The notes under the pieces: model-generated
Seen by the model: the letters and a program-made list of their open reading frames with translations, nothing else
What the model was told of the DNA's origin: nothing
Database searches by the model: none
NCBI GenBank assembly: GCA_020631735.1
Contig: CM036158.1
Coordinates: 78,173,447 to 78,237,446, forward strand
Source of the DNA: Saccharum officinarum
Lineage: Eukaryota > Streptophyta > Magnoliopsida > Poales > Poaceae
Reading direction: 5' to 3'
Length of the DNA stretch: 64,000 nt
Part shown: piece after piece, positions 22,001-33,748 of the stretch
Layout: every line of letters begins with the position of its first letter
Numbering within the stretch: the stretch's first letter is position 1
Program-made: the position numbers and the translations under genes

Positions 22001-24887
22001 TTTTCTCTTTATTATTTCTTGTGATAAATTATTGTAGGTGAGGTTTGCGCTCCACGACAACTAGTCATCATGAAAGATCCATCTTCCATACCTGATGCAG
22101 TTGCCAAGGCTGGACTAACCTTGCCTTTGGGTGAGTAATTCACACCTTCCAATTATGTTCATGTTACTTGTCAAAGAAAAGACCTGAGAATATTATATAG
22201 AAAAATATGAACTCTGAAAATGTACTACACATAGAATTTTATGCATTGAGCTTATCCTGGAATATTTTTACACCGGAGCATCTCAACTTTACAATAGGGG
22301 CACAAATAGTTGTTTTTTTAAGTGAGCCGTTGACAGAAATTTATGTGTTTTGACTAAAATATGACCTGATGTTACGATGATCTAGAATTAGTGGCTTTAA
22401 TTTTTTTTGTTATGAGTTTATTAGAGCTAGTCTTCCTTTGGTGATTTGCTATTAGATGTATAATTAATCTATCTCTTTGTTTTTGAATTAGTCTGTTCCT
22501 GTAGTTTTCTTTGTGTGCTTCATTGCTGTATGCAAAGTGTACCTTTCAAGGAAAAGATGCAATTATCAAACTAATTAAGAGTTTCAATCTCTAGGGTTTT
22601 TTGAGTCAATGACATGTAGAATTATTTCAAATCTTTTGTTCAAATTGGTTTACATGCTAGCTTGTTAGTGTTTACCAGGTGAGTAACTAGATGGGAATGT
22701 AGGTGAGGCTTGTCTGGCTATAGAGTGTAACAGGGATATTTGCTGTTACAAAATTGCTCTCGTCCATTCTTTCCAATTCAACTAACTAAGAATGCAACAA
22801 CATATAGTTTGAAGAATTCTCTTGTAAGCATTTAAGTTTTACCTCCATTTCCAACTTGACTAATTTTGAAGGCCGTTTGAAAGATCTCTCATAATGCCTA
22901 AGTTTCACCTCCATTTATTTTGGTTCTAGCTTGCCTATGTTTATCTGTTATTGTTCATAAGCTGTATCAATTCAGAACATGACAGGGTAAAATCCTGGAA
23001 GTTTCTGGTGTAAACAATAGTCCTTGTTTTGCAGTTGCCAAACCATTGGTCGCTGATGGAACATCAAAATCTCATGAGCTATCCCTTGCGTATGTGGAAG
23101 CATCGTTGCCTTTGCTTGATCCTCCTTTGGTTCTCCAGGAATTTGTCAATCATGGTAAACATTTATTTCTTCTCCTCTATGTATTTCCAAAAATATTTGA
23201 TCTAAGCTGAAACTGATATTGTTGTCTGTACAGGTGGGATCCTATTTAAGGTATATATTGTTGGTGAAACAATACAGGTTGTCCGCAGGTTTTCACTTCC
23301 TGATGTCAACACATATGACTTGGGAAACAATGATGGCATCTTTCGATTCCCAAGAGTTTCCTGTGCTACAAATAATGCAGAAGATGCAGATGTTGACCCT
23401 TGCATTGCAGGTAATGCTTCTGTGCCGGTAAAATCAATTTAAAGTCTGCATTGATTTAAGCTATTGCATTCTGCTTCACCTAATGATTGACCTCTATGAG
23501 TTTTTTGCCCGTTAAAAATATTGTATTGAAGCTGTTCTGTCTCTTAGAAGAGGTGTGTACTTGTTAATTTCCCTGTTAATTATATGGTTTTAACTGATGA
23601 CACTAATTTCTCTTGTGACAGAACTTCCTCCAAAGCCACTTCTAGAGAAACTTGGCAGGGAGCTTCGGCGCCGACTGGTATGAGTAAATCTCATTCATAT
23701 TAGCAATATGCAACTCTTGACATTGATGAGCTCACCTGACACTGTAAAATTTATCAGGGTCTTAGACTGTTTAACATAGATATGATTAGAGAACATGGAA
23801 GAAAGGATCGGTACTATGTCATTGACATCAACTATTTTCCTGGTAAGTTATTCTTTTCAAGATTGTTTGTTGCCTCTACTTCCCTCCTGTGTTTTTGTGC
23901 ACACACAGGCTAATTATAATGGGTGCAGTTTGTGGAGTCTCTAGCTTTATTCATGACTGCTCTCTTGTTAGATGAAATTTATTTCCCTTCAGTGTATGCC
24001 TCAGGTGTAAATGTTTATTTTGATAAGATTTATTGACATCATATAGCTATTATATAGTAGTATCTGGGAATACTGCTATGGCTGCATTTGTATAAGACAT
24101 GGTTGGATGGGTGGCCTAACCTTAGCCAGGCTAGGACCCTTGACCAGGCCAGCCAAGACCTGGTTACTCATGCAAAAATGGGTATGTTTGGTTGGGTCAT
24201 GGGTTGACATCCTAGACTGCATTGCTTGAGGTAGTGTTTGGTGGGTTGTTTTGTGGGCTGGCTAGGCATCTGTACAGGCAGTGGACCCAGGGGTGGAGGC
24301 CCAAGTTGCACAAGCCGGGCCAGGCCCCCAATAAATGGTCAATTTTCTCATTCTGATAGAGCCAGGCTATCAGGTCTCTGTTGCACAACTCAAACCTGGC
24401 TTAGGGGCTGGCCCAGCTAACCAAACATGCTGGCCTTGCATTGTTCTAGCCTGGGCAGCCCCCTTAGTATCCAACCCCACAGACCTGCAGTGGCCAGTGT
24501 GCCATGTTATGCACATGTTTAGCTACATATGTGCTTCTGGGTGAAATTTAAAGATACATAGAACATGGTGATTTAGAGGAATTCACATGTTTGGCTTTAT
24601 TTTACATGAGATCATAGCAACGTCTTTTGGATAAAGTTGTACATTTCAAGATCTGTTTCACAAATATGTTGTTGCATAAGCTTGTTTACCATTTCAGATT
24701 TGCTCTCAAAGCATATATGTTGCGAAACAAAGCGCGATATTGTTACAATGTCGTGTTTCCTGATTGTTATTGTTATGGCTTAAATTCTGCAGGATATGGC
24801 AAGATGCCAGGATATGAGCACATATTTACTGACTTCCTGCTAAGCCTCGTGCAAAGCAAATACAAGAGGCATCTAAGTGGGAGCTGA
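19068..24887 (+). CDS. ITPK: Inositol-tetrakisphosphate 1-kinase / inositol 1,3,4-trisphosphate 5/6-kinase
   Basis: Ten coding exons: 19068-19264, 20861-20942, 21120-21152, 21416-21536, 22038-22130, 23035-23154, 23234-23410, 23622-23677, 23758-23842, 24793-24887. All introns are GT-AG and phases join to 352 residues plus TGA. The enzyme is a cytosolic or nuclear ATP-grasp kinase that phosphorylates inositol polyphosphates on the lipid-independent route to phytate. Landmarks are [15 protein letters not shown] (45-59), HNRQSM (126-131), [11 protein letters not shown] (181-191), LQEFVNHGG (209-217), FKVYIVGE (220-227), and the metal-binding residues D301 (FNID), D316 and N318 ([15 protein letters not shown]). 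Length fits plant ITPKs; the many introns separate it from intronless paralogues. Residues 1-40 are alanine/proline-rich. An in-frame upstream ATG at 18924 would add 48 residues, but the leader and telo-box favour 19068. Paralogue number is not assigned. Confidence 0.95.
24100..24490. mobile_element. Foldback element in the last ITPK intron
   Basis: GGTATGTTTGGTTGGG (24181-24196) pairs with CCCAGCTAACCAAACATGC (24412-24430), and flanking GC-rich segments rich in GGCC and CCAGG pair loosely beyond them. This resembles a MITE. No clear target duplication was found, so the borders are approximate. It lies well inside the 950-bp intron and leaves the splice sites intact. Confidence 0.5.
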
Positions 24888-25240
24888 AGCTTAGAGAAGA
24901 TTTACTTTTGAGATGGAGGCTATTAACAGATGCCAGCCAGGCCATGTAACAGTGGCAACTAGATAGGTTTTCCAGTTTGTACATAGGGGGATGGGTCTTA
25001 GCATGAACGAGGTGCCGAGGCCTTAACTGAAGGCACATACCAGAAATCCGGGAAAAATGCAGTAGTTGGGCCGGGGCAGTATCTGAAGAAAGGTTCTGGC
25101 TCCGTGCCCAGCCTGTGTAAAATCGTTAAACTCAGTGGCCAACCTGTGTAAATCGTTTTACTGAGCCAACCTTGGCTTTTTTGCAACAAGGTGTTGTAGC
25201 TAGTCCGTACAGTTTTTGCTTTCATCTTTTGTTACCTGAG
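24888..25240 (+). other. Probable 3' untranslated region of ITPK
   Basis: Follows the stop codon. Contains a local duplication: CCTGTGTAAA-ATCGTT occurs at about 25111 and again at 25145 with slight change. No exact poly(A) signal stands out, so the end is a guess. Confidence 0.45.
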
Positions 25241-25501
25241 TGATGCATCGTTGTTGACTCTTGATTGAGAGGTCAGCTAGTTTTGCATAGGACTCAAAAC
25301 ATCTGACAACTGAAAACTCATGCATCCAGTGAGCAATGTCCGCTGACAGTCCCCTTGAGACATACAGCACTGCGTTGGTAACACTTTCCAGAAGCTTTTA
25401 GTATCACGCGTAAATTGACTTGTGAACAGAAAGAGGTCATTATTTAGCTTTCAGTCTTATTTACAACATACCAATGGAGGCAATGGTCTGCGACCTCCAA
25501 T

Positions 25502-25990
25502 TAAGGATGGCAGCGGATCGGGTTCGGGGCGAATATCCATGGGTTTCGGGTCCTGCGGGTTCGAGTTTGGAGATGATTTCTTACCCACGGTTTTCGGGTT
25601 CGGTTTCGGGTTTGGTATCGGGTTTGGTTTTTCACCCGTGATATCCAATGGATATCCGAAATAAATCATTTGGAATTAAAACTCATGTTTTATAATATGC
25701 TAATAATAACTTGTTTACTTATATTATTAAAACTGTTCAAAATTGACTCATGAAAATATTTATTATTTGTTGCCTCTTATTTATACATGTGAATATGTGT
25801 ATATTTATCCGCGGGTTTTGGGTATCCATTTGGGTTTCGGGTATCCGTTCGGGTTTCCACGGGTTTGGTTTTGGTGATAGATTTTTCACCCGAATCGGTG
25901 TTCGGTTCGGGTTCGGGTTTCGACTTCGGGTTTCGGTTTTAGGTGCACGGAGACTCCACCCGATCCGAACCCGACCTGTTGCCATCCTTA
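25502..25990. mobile_element. hAT-type MITE (489 bp) with perfect 8-bp target duplication
   Basis: Starts TAAGGATGGC and ends GCCATCCTTA, perfect inverted termini, and is flanked by CCTCCAAT on both sides (25494-25501 and 25991-25998). An 8-bp duplication is the mark of hAT transposases. The interior is a run of GGGTTTCGGGTATCCG-like motifs, in both orientations about the centre. No transposase. It lies downstream of ITPK. Confidence 0.88.
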
Positions 25991-26047
25991 CCTCCAATTC
26001 TTAGAACAGCTGACAGCAAACAAAAATCCTAGCATATGTTTAATACT

Positions 26048-26064
26048 TACTCCTTCAGTATGAT
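26048..26064. repeat. Left target-site duplication of the LINE (17 bp)
   Basis: TACTCCTTCAGTATGAT, repeated exactly at 29187-29203. Confidence 0.92.
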
Positions 26065-26300
26065 TTTTTTTTCTTTGAATACGCAAATGATTTGCACATC
26101 ATTGTATCATTGTATTAAGTAGAAGAGTTTAAACAAACAGACAACGCGCTTCTATCGAGCGCCGGATGAGTCGACCTAAAACAGCCGTAGCTGGACCATC
26201 CAAGCAAAAGACCTCTAGCTTCGATATTACATAAATGAAAAACAACCAAGACCAACGCAGCGGTGCGATCTAGGATGTGGCCTTGTGCCTTCGCGGCTAC

Positions 26301-28540
26301 CTAGACGAGCCCTTTCCACCGTACGGGAAGAGCGCGTCTAGTGCTTCGACGTTGGACACAGTCATGTTGTTGTCGAAGATCTTGTCAAAGGCCTCCGGCT
26401 CCGATGCGGATGGCGCTGATGGACCTTTGGAGTAGCCCATATGCTACATGATTAGCACCTCATCTCGCTTGGAAGCAGGTACTCGAGAGAGCCTCTGAGC
26501 CGCCAACCGCCTGCTTCGCCACGGCAGGACCGACTTAGCAAGATGCTGTTTGGGGGGCTCACGAATAAGCGGAGAGTCAACCTTCTTCAGCACGCGTCTG
26601 GTGAAGCTCTTAAGGCGGCGTGAGGCGAAGCTGTCGTTGACGTTGACAGTGCGATCCTTGCTAGCGTCGACCGTGCGATCCTCTCGAGGAGGCGTACTGA
26701 ACATGTCTGCACCCGCCCCGAGCTCGGCCGGACCGAAGCCAGGCGAACTGCCCACCTCGTCCTGCATAGGCACATCAGCTCCTAAGGTGGTCTGCATGGC
26801 CTGAGGTGGCGTGACCTGAGGCTGACCATGCTCGAGTGGTGGTAGAACCGAGTCTGCTGCCATCATCGAAGTGGCACAGGTGCACGCACTGGTGGCTGCG
26901 AATGAGGCTGCAACCCCTTCCAGCATCGGGTCCTCCAAGACTTCGCGTGTGGCATGTCTGGCATCCGGGTATGGTGAGAGCAACAACGGATCGTGCTCGG
27001 AGAGGCCCCATATATGGCCCATCTCGCTGGCCGGCTGGCCATGCCCTTCCTAGGCAACAGTGTCGGTGGCGGCAACGGAGGCCGTTGCCGCAGCGGCTTC
27101 GTCCCCCTCGGCTGCGGCTGACATCTCCGGCGTCTCCTACGTAGCGTTGAAAAAGGACGGAAAAATTCATATTCTGACCCGTTCTGTTTTCCACTTTTGT
27201 CCGTTCATTTCCGTATTTGCGGGGTCCCGTTTCCGTATTTACGGAAATAGGAGAGGGGTTTTTCTATCCGTTTCTGCGGGATCCCGTTTTCACCCGAAAT
27301 TGACTCGTATTTATTCCGTTTTTCATCCCGTTTTAAATCTATATGAGATGTGTAGAAATTAATATGTTCATAAACCTATTAATCACTAATTATGCATGTT
27401 AACACATGACATGCTAGTGAATACTAGACCAATAACTTCGCATGTGTATATTAATTTGTGACTTAGCTCATGTATATTCATGAATATTTAATCATATTAT
27501 TCTAATTTAATTTTCTGGCTCTCCATCCGCATTTGTTCGTTTCCGTGCATCCGCATATCCCAATTCCGTTTCCAAACCGCATTTTCTGAACCCGATCCCG
27601 TTTCCGCCAAAAAATATAGAAACGAAGTAGAAATAGGGGTTTTCTGTCCGTTTCCATCCATTTTCATCGCTACTCCTACGTCAACACGCTCCATCGTGCG
27701 CCCCGCCGCACTCGGCGCAGCTCTATCCGAGCCCAGCGTGTTGCCCTAGGCGCACGAGGGGTCGCGGCGACCTTGGGCACAGCGTCGAGGTAGGGCGCCC
27801 AAGTCTCCAGGAACGACGGTCCTTGCTGAACCCGCCACCGCAGCTGCATGCAGTTGCGCGCATGATGGTAGAAGCCCTTGCAACGCAAGCAGCGCTGTGG
27901 CAACCTGCGTGTCGCCACCCTGTGCGATGAGGAGAGGCAGTTGAGGCATTTCCCGTGCAGCTCTGGCGGGAAACGGGGCAGCGGACACGGTGGTGGGGCC
28001 TCATCGCAGCCTCCTGACGGTCCACGTGAAAGGACCTTGCGCCAACCGCCGGCGTCTGGAGTGGAGAAGCGTTGCCGGGCGCCGCAAGCAGGCTGCAGCC
28101 CTAGCCTCAGGTGGGCCGACCGACGCTACGCACGACCGCGGGAACTCTGGCTAGTTCCACTATTGCCGTCCCTGCCCCGGACAGGAAGCCCATGGATGAG
28201 CTGCGGACGTGGCCGGCGAGGCCTGCGGTTGCGCCGCCCGTGCACGGCGCCGGCACCAGCAGCACCACTATGCACGCCTTCGGTGATGTTGGCTGGCTGG
28301 GCTCCCGCAGCTAGGGGTTGGTTGCCCTACCCCCCTGGCGTGTGATTCGACAGCAGCGTGATCGTGCGTGCCTCCGGCGATGGAGCACAGTTGGGCACAC
28401 TCCGGCAATGGCGACGTCCGGAGCTGCAACCCCTGTCGGACAGCGTGGAGTTAGGGGGTTGGGGAGATGATCGGCGACAACTCCGCATCGGAGTCGTTAA
28501 GGTCCTCCTCCGCCCACCGACGCGCCTTGGAACGCCCCAT
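26301..28540 (-). pseudogene. LINE ORF1 (gag-like RNA-binding protein), broken
   Basis: Starts about 28540 with the basic-acidic MGRSKARRWAEEDLNDSDAE, the style of grass LINE ORF1 starts, followed by a decayed stretch. Two CCHC knuckles follow: CLNCLSSSH..., whose last cysteine is replaced by arginine, and an intact CLRCKGFYHHARNC at about 27850-27891. The hAT MITE then splits the frame. Beyond it the C-terminal half reads open from 27022 to a TAG at 26444, then in register to a natural stop at 26301, ending EALDALFPYGGKGSSR. The protein would coat LINE RNA. Several frameshifts upstream of the knuckles make it non-functional. Confidence 0.75.
27142..27672. mobile_element. hAT-type MITE (531 bp) nested in the LINE
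   Basis: Left end TAGCGTTGAAAAAGGACGG and the reverse complement of the right end, TAGCGATGAAAATGGATGG, are matching termini of the hAT pattern (compare the Ac terminus CAGGGATGAAA). Both sides are flanked by CTCCTACG (27134-27141 and 27673-27680). The interior has repeated CCGTTTCCGT-like motifs and no transposase. It is younger than the LINE. Confidence 0.88.
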
Positions 28541-29186
28541 CGAGCCGTCCCCCGGGTGGAAGGGGGAGGCGAGGGGGGAGAGAGAGGACGACGAGCTGGG
28601 GGCTGATGGACGGATGAGGAAGACGTCGATTCCTGGCGTTGGAGGAGGCCACTGCGGCGAGCTAGACGCCGAGGCCACCATCTCCGTCGTGCCTGCGGTC
28701 TCTGGCAGCGGTGGGACCGTCAAGGGCACCATCCTGACCGCCGGCGAGATCGTGGGCTCCCCATCTCCAGTGGAGGCGAATCCACAGGATCCGGTCTTCT
28801 CCTGCACGGCCGCCGGCGGTGCAGCCGTGCCATGGCGGCGGCGATGGAGTCTTGCGGCGGCGGCGCTGGGGAGGTAGGGTCGCGGTTGGTGATGGCCGAA
28901 TCCGGCGGTGACTGTGCCGGGGAGGCGAGCGCGCAGCCCGCGGTAGCGGCCGGTAGCGGCCGCCCGGTGGAGCCAGCCCCCGCGCGGGCTCGGGTCCGAT
29001 CCGCAGTCTCGGAGTTTGTAGGGAGGGGAGGGGAGAGGGGAGGGGAGGGGAGGTGGAGGGAGGTGCCGCCGGCACCGGGATGGCTGGCGGCGGTGGCGGG
29101 TCGGGGAGGGCGCCAGGGTGCCGCCGCCTAAGGTTTCGCTCGGGCTCGGGCCATCATGCACTGCTGGGAATTCCTAGCCTGAAGTC
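28541..29186 (-). promoter_or_regulatory. GC-rich 5' region of the LINE
   Basis: Upstream of the ORF1 start, very GC-rich, with C/T-rich runs on the element strand (for example 29020-29060). LINE 5' regions hold internal promoters; none can be pinpointed here. A long open frame (28451-29161) spans it and ends inside ORF1, but its proline- and arginine-rich composition is that of GC-rich untranslated sequence. Confidence 0.5.
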
Positions 29187-29203
29187 TACTCCTTCAGTAT
29201 GAT
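29187..29203. repeat. Right target-site duplication of the LINE (17 bp)
   Basis: Exact copy of 26048-26064. Confidence 0.92.
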
Positions 29204-29530
29204 GATCACCATCACTATGAACTTTTATCCCTTCGTCACCTGTCACAGAGATGTCAAGCAAATGCTGTGGATGCGACCTACCGGAAAATCTATTTCTCTT
29301 CATCAGATCTTTTTACAAAAGGCTGTAAAAACTTTAATGGTTGTATAGTGACTGACAACTCATCGTTCGAGGGCGCATATATAGCCTGATGACATCACCC
29401 CACACTCCACTGATCGATCAGCGTCACTTTCAGCTAATTCTAGGCCTGAATGCTCGATCAAACCATTTTCTTTAGTTCGTCCGGTAAATTAATGTTGTGT
29501 ATGTTTTGTGGAACCACCTTATGCTTCGTG

Positions 29531-29688
29531 AGGTTTTGTTTGGTTGTACGCAAATCCACCTCAATCCACGTAGTTTAGGAGGGATTGAGGTGGAATTTAG
29601 TTTAAGTTCCACCTCAAACTAAATTCCACCTCAATCCCTCCCAAACCATGTGGATTGGGGTGGATTTATGTGCAGCCAAACAACCCCT
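29531..29688. mobile_element. Foldback MITE, nearly full-length hairpin
   Basis: A 158-bp palindrome. The left arm holds AAATCCACCTCAATCCAC and GGAGGGATTGAGGTGGAATT, and the right arm mirrors both, with only a few bases of loop. The ends, AGGTTTTGTTTGGTTG against AGGGGTTGTTTGGCTG, are imperfect inverted repeats. No target duplication was clear. A transcript would form a long double-stranded stem. Confidence 0.78.
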
Positions 29689-32600
29689 AATGTGATGCAT
29701 CATAAGTTCATCCTATGAATTTTGATGGAATCAACCCATTTCTCATGCATATACTAATTAATAGCTTGTGAGGGATGAGGTGGTGATGGATCAACTCGTT
29801 TCATTCCACAAACTAAATAAAAAAGTAAAGAGTGAGGAGATGATGGAGCACCTCATTCCTCAAACAAACACAGATCATCGTCTAACTGATTCACCTGGGC
29901 TATTTTAATGTCCTGAATTCTAAGCAGTGATGCCTCTGGCCTTTCTTGTTCTTTAATTTCTTGCCGCCTGTCATTCATTTGATCAATACAGTACCACAAT
30001 GTGAAGTTGCTTAGGCTTGAGATTGAGAGGAGTATGAACAGAGATTCTTCAGAGCAGAGATGACAAGCTTGGTGACTGCATCTGAGAATGAGACCAGAAA
30101 CTTGAAAATAGAGAGTAAATTCCTGCGTCTGCATAGAATACAGGTGAATCTAGACTGTTCTATTTACACACGTACACGATGATGGGTAACTACGAATTGA
30201 CTGATGTTATCATTCATTCATTCATTTGTAGGCACTGAAACATGGAAACATATATGTGTGTCAAACACAGATTAGCCAGGATCAAGTATCTCTGATCAGT
30301 GATTACGTTTCCTGTGCTGATTGGAACATGCTAGTAAGATAACACAATTGTTGTATGGTGAAGTGTCAAGCCATGATTTGTCAGCCCATACTTTTCACAT
30401 TTAATAACTACATGACGATGGCTCTTTGAAAATTATCTTCATCGGTCAGGATCACTTAGTTTATCTCACATTACGCAATGAACAAACTGCATACTAATCA
30501 AGTTAATCAACAAAACTTTAAATTTTTTTGGTTACTAGTACCTACTTCATCCAATCATCAGGTTTGCTGCACCCTCACAAATCCACAACCAAGTCAACAC
30601 ATGGCCCTTTGCAAAGGAGGATAGGTACACATCAACTATTTTTTAATTTCAACGCCTCCAATAAGCAAGTGCTAGCTAGCTAGGTCATGAAATCTTTTAG
30701 GTATTGAGCGTGTGATGTTGCATCCTTATGTCAGCAGGTTGTATTTTTTTTAAGAAATAGTTGAAACAAACAGATCAACTATATCCAAAGTCCCTTTCTG
30801 AAAGCAACATATTTTAGGAGTACTTCCAGCATGCCCATATGATTGGTCCTAGTCATATGCTATGGCGAAAAATGAACTACTACTTAATTGTGGAGGTTGG
30901 TTTGCCCTGCTTTCTGGGCTCCTCAATTTGGACCTGACGATATAGTTCGGCCAGAGCAACTAGCAAACACAAGGCAAACAGCAAGATTTCGTCCTAATTA
31001 TAGGTTGCTATTAGCAATCATTGCCCTGCTTGCTTCGTCCACGACATAAGGAATCTGATGCTACTTAACTAACGGCTCATGTTTAATTCAGATAATGAAC
31101 ATAAAGTGATTTTGTTCCATGGAGAGAATAGAACATGATTTTAAGATACAAATGCTTTTATTCCTTGAGACAAATAAACTAACTATTACACAGTAAAGTT
31201 TTTCAGTAAAGTTAGTAGTCACAGAAAAAAAAATCTAACCAGCAAGGATAATGATTCTAGTGAATTGCTATCTTTTTTCTTTTGCACTCAATCTCTTGGG
31301 TTTGGGTAGGTGCTCAAGCACTGACAAATTGCATACCATATTTCTGATGATGTCCCTTTCTCTCTGATACAATATCTGGAATTTTCGCTCTTCAATTCCT
31401 CGTTATGCTGCTCGTATAGTATATATCTGAAAAACTATTCGTCGGCAAGGGATTCCTCAGGGCCCCATGCGATTCTGCGTTTGGGTGGTAGGATTATTGC
31501 ATTAATCAATGCACTTTAGGCACATGGAGAAAGAAAGAATTGGGGGGAAAAGGCATCTGTCATTTTTCGATTTGATGCCTTATCACCATGGCATACTTCT
31601 TAGGTAGGCGAAAGAATTCAGAGAATTTTGTGTGTGGTGGTGGGGTATTTATTTTTTTCTTTTTAATTTCATGAGTTATCACCATACTATACCTTGGTGG
31701 ACTTATGGCACAAGTTCATTTATTGATGACTAGAGTGTTTTTTTCCCTCTACTTTATCAATATATGTCAAATTTGCTTTCAGATAAAGTTTATGAACAAG
31801 CTTGATGGGGCTTTTATACCTCAGTTTAGATTTATTTACTTGCTCAAAATAATAAATTGAAATGTGGGAGCAACTTATTCACTACTTCATTCATTCGGTC
31901 AATATAAATCCACCAAAACATTGGCACGGTTTGTTACATGGTGGTGTTTGACTAGCACTATCTTAAATGGAAAGAATTATATATTATGAATATTATATTT
32001 TTTGAGGCTCATATTTTCATAGCAAATTAAATCATGTTAATTATATATAATTTTTTAAGATATTCTTAGTCAAAGCCAAAAGAATTTAACACATAACAAA
32101 CATAAAATTGACTTAAGCTTCCATTTGGAAGAAGTATCACTATTTTTACTCCATTTGGGACATGTATGAATATTTATGGTGTGACGAACCTTTTCTCTTC
32201 TTTTGTATTTCGAAAGTTGTGTGCCATTGCAGTAATTAAAGAAAAGGAGTACAACTATTAACAATAACTCATGAAAACGCATTGAGTACTTGATCATGGC
32301 ACTTGGCAGAACGGAAATACTATAAAACATGAAGTTTGGCACCGAGTTCGAGCTCTTTGGCATGATCTTTTCTTCTAACTTCCAGCAAAAATACAAATTG
32401 AAATCTGGATCTCGTGCAATATAGCAATAGGTACAAAGAAAATGACTGGTAGGCAAAATGGACAAAGAAAGAACAATATATATGTGGCATGGTTACGTTC
32501 CAGCTCTATCAGTAATGCTAATGCTTATGTGCTTTGGTGCGTGTAAAAGTGAACTCTGTGGTGAAGCCATGACTCATACATGCACCTAAGCATCGATAAT

Positions 32601-33738
32601 TACTAGCACATAGTCATCATTGATCCAACATCCTCCAATGCATACGTTGTTGCCAGTTCTGTTAAGTTTTCCTAGATCATTGGACTAAGCATACTCTAGT
32701 GGCAACGTACTGGAGCCATTGACCATTACACAATAACAATAATTGATCTTAGCCACTAAAAAGTTCTTGCAAACCGAATTTTCTGCTGCACCTCAAAAGT
32801 TAAGATCCGATCATGAAAGTTTATTGTTGTGTGTGGGTCATACAGGAGATCTAGTTGAGGAAAAATTTTGTTCCACCATTTTCCTCACCAGTCATATTGG
32901 CAAGCATGGTTTGTGCCGCAAACAATATGTGTGTTAACCACAAGAGCTGGAAACATGCATGGTGTTGAGAAAGGAGAGGTGGTTGCTTTGTCAGTTGGGT
33001 GGATCATTCGTTATATTACTCTCAGGGTGTTGGACTGTAAAGACATTTTGCAAGGTGGGCAAGAGGTCCCATCACAGATTTGTGGAGGATTTGGTGATGG
33101 TGATTGCAGCGTAATTCAGATCCCATCTGAACATGGATTAGAAATTGAGTACAACCCTTGTCCTTGTCCTCTCAGACTACTAGATTGATGATTTTTTTTA
33201 CAATTGTTTATCTTTTTTTTTTCTAGGACGGCTCACTTAATCTGACCACCCCTAGAAACAAGAGATTTGTACGGGCTGTCAGCTTAAGTTTACTGTGCTT
33301 GAATATGGATTTACAATGGTGGATTGTTAAGGGAAACGTTCTTGAAAATACTCCCTATAAATCCTTTCTTCCTCTTCTGGCCGTTGACTCCTAAAACCTG
33401 AGCCCCTTCATTTTTCAGCTCATTTGGAGGCTAAAAAACTGCAAAAATAGAGGGGGGAGATTTTGCCCCTAGAATCTTTGAATGAGTTTGCTTTAAAAGG
33501 TGAGATTATGCCATCTCTAAGGAATCATACGTGTAACTACCGAGACTAACTATTACATCCAAATTTTGTTTAACAAGACAAACTGTTGTTCCTGGCATTG
33601 ATGAAACAACGCTTACAAGTATTACATCGATGGAGGAGGACCTTACGATTCAAAGAAGCCAAAGAAGATGAACATTGTTCAACATCGTTGAGTAGGAGTA
33701 GGACCGTAGCATTACTGTCTCAAATATTGATTATACTA
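29689..33738. other. Intergenic, no gene seen
   Basis: AT-rich. 29740-29880 is a weak foldback (GGGATGAGGTGGTGATGG against CACCTCATTCCTC). Open frames of up to 131 codons (for example 32070-32465 on the minus strand and 32868-33188 on the plus strand) carry no recognisable domain and look random. Nothing else could be supported. Confidence 0.5.
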
Positions 33739-33748
33739 ATTAGAGGGA
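33739..33748. repeat. Left target-site duplication of the truncated LINE
   Basis: ATTAGAGGGA, repeated at 34960-34969 directly after the poly(A). Confidence 0.75.

Larger units (their letters stand above)
26065..29186 (-). mobile_element. LINE with ORF1 and 3' tail but no ORF2
   Basis: Bounded by a perfect 17-bp duplication. On the minus strand it has a GC-rich 5' region, an ORF1 with paired zinc knuckles, and a 3' tail that ends GCGTATTCAAAG and a poly(A), the form usual for grass L1-clade LINEs. Between the ORF1 stop (26301) and the poly(A) are only about 235 bases, so the endonuclease/reverse transcriptase ORF2 is absent. Because both duplications are intact, the loss happened before insertion, so the copy was moved by another LINE's enzymes. 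A hAT MITE (27142-27672) later inserted in ORF1. Confidence 0.85.

Noticed and set aside
28451..29161. 236-codon minus-strand proline/arginine-rich frame as a new gene
   Set aside because: It spans the GC-rich 5' region and ORF1 start of the LINE, which is bounded by a target duplication.
32070..33188. Possible small host genes (131 and 106 codons)
   Set aside because: No family resemblance, AT-rich random-like composition and no splice or promoter support.
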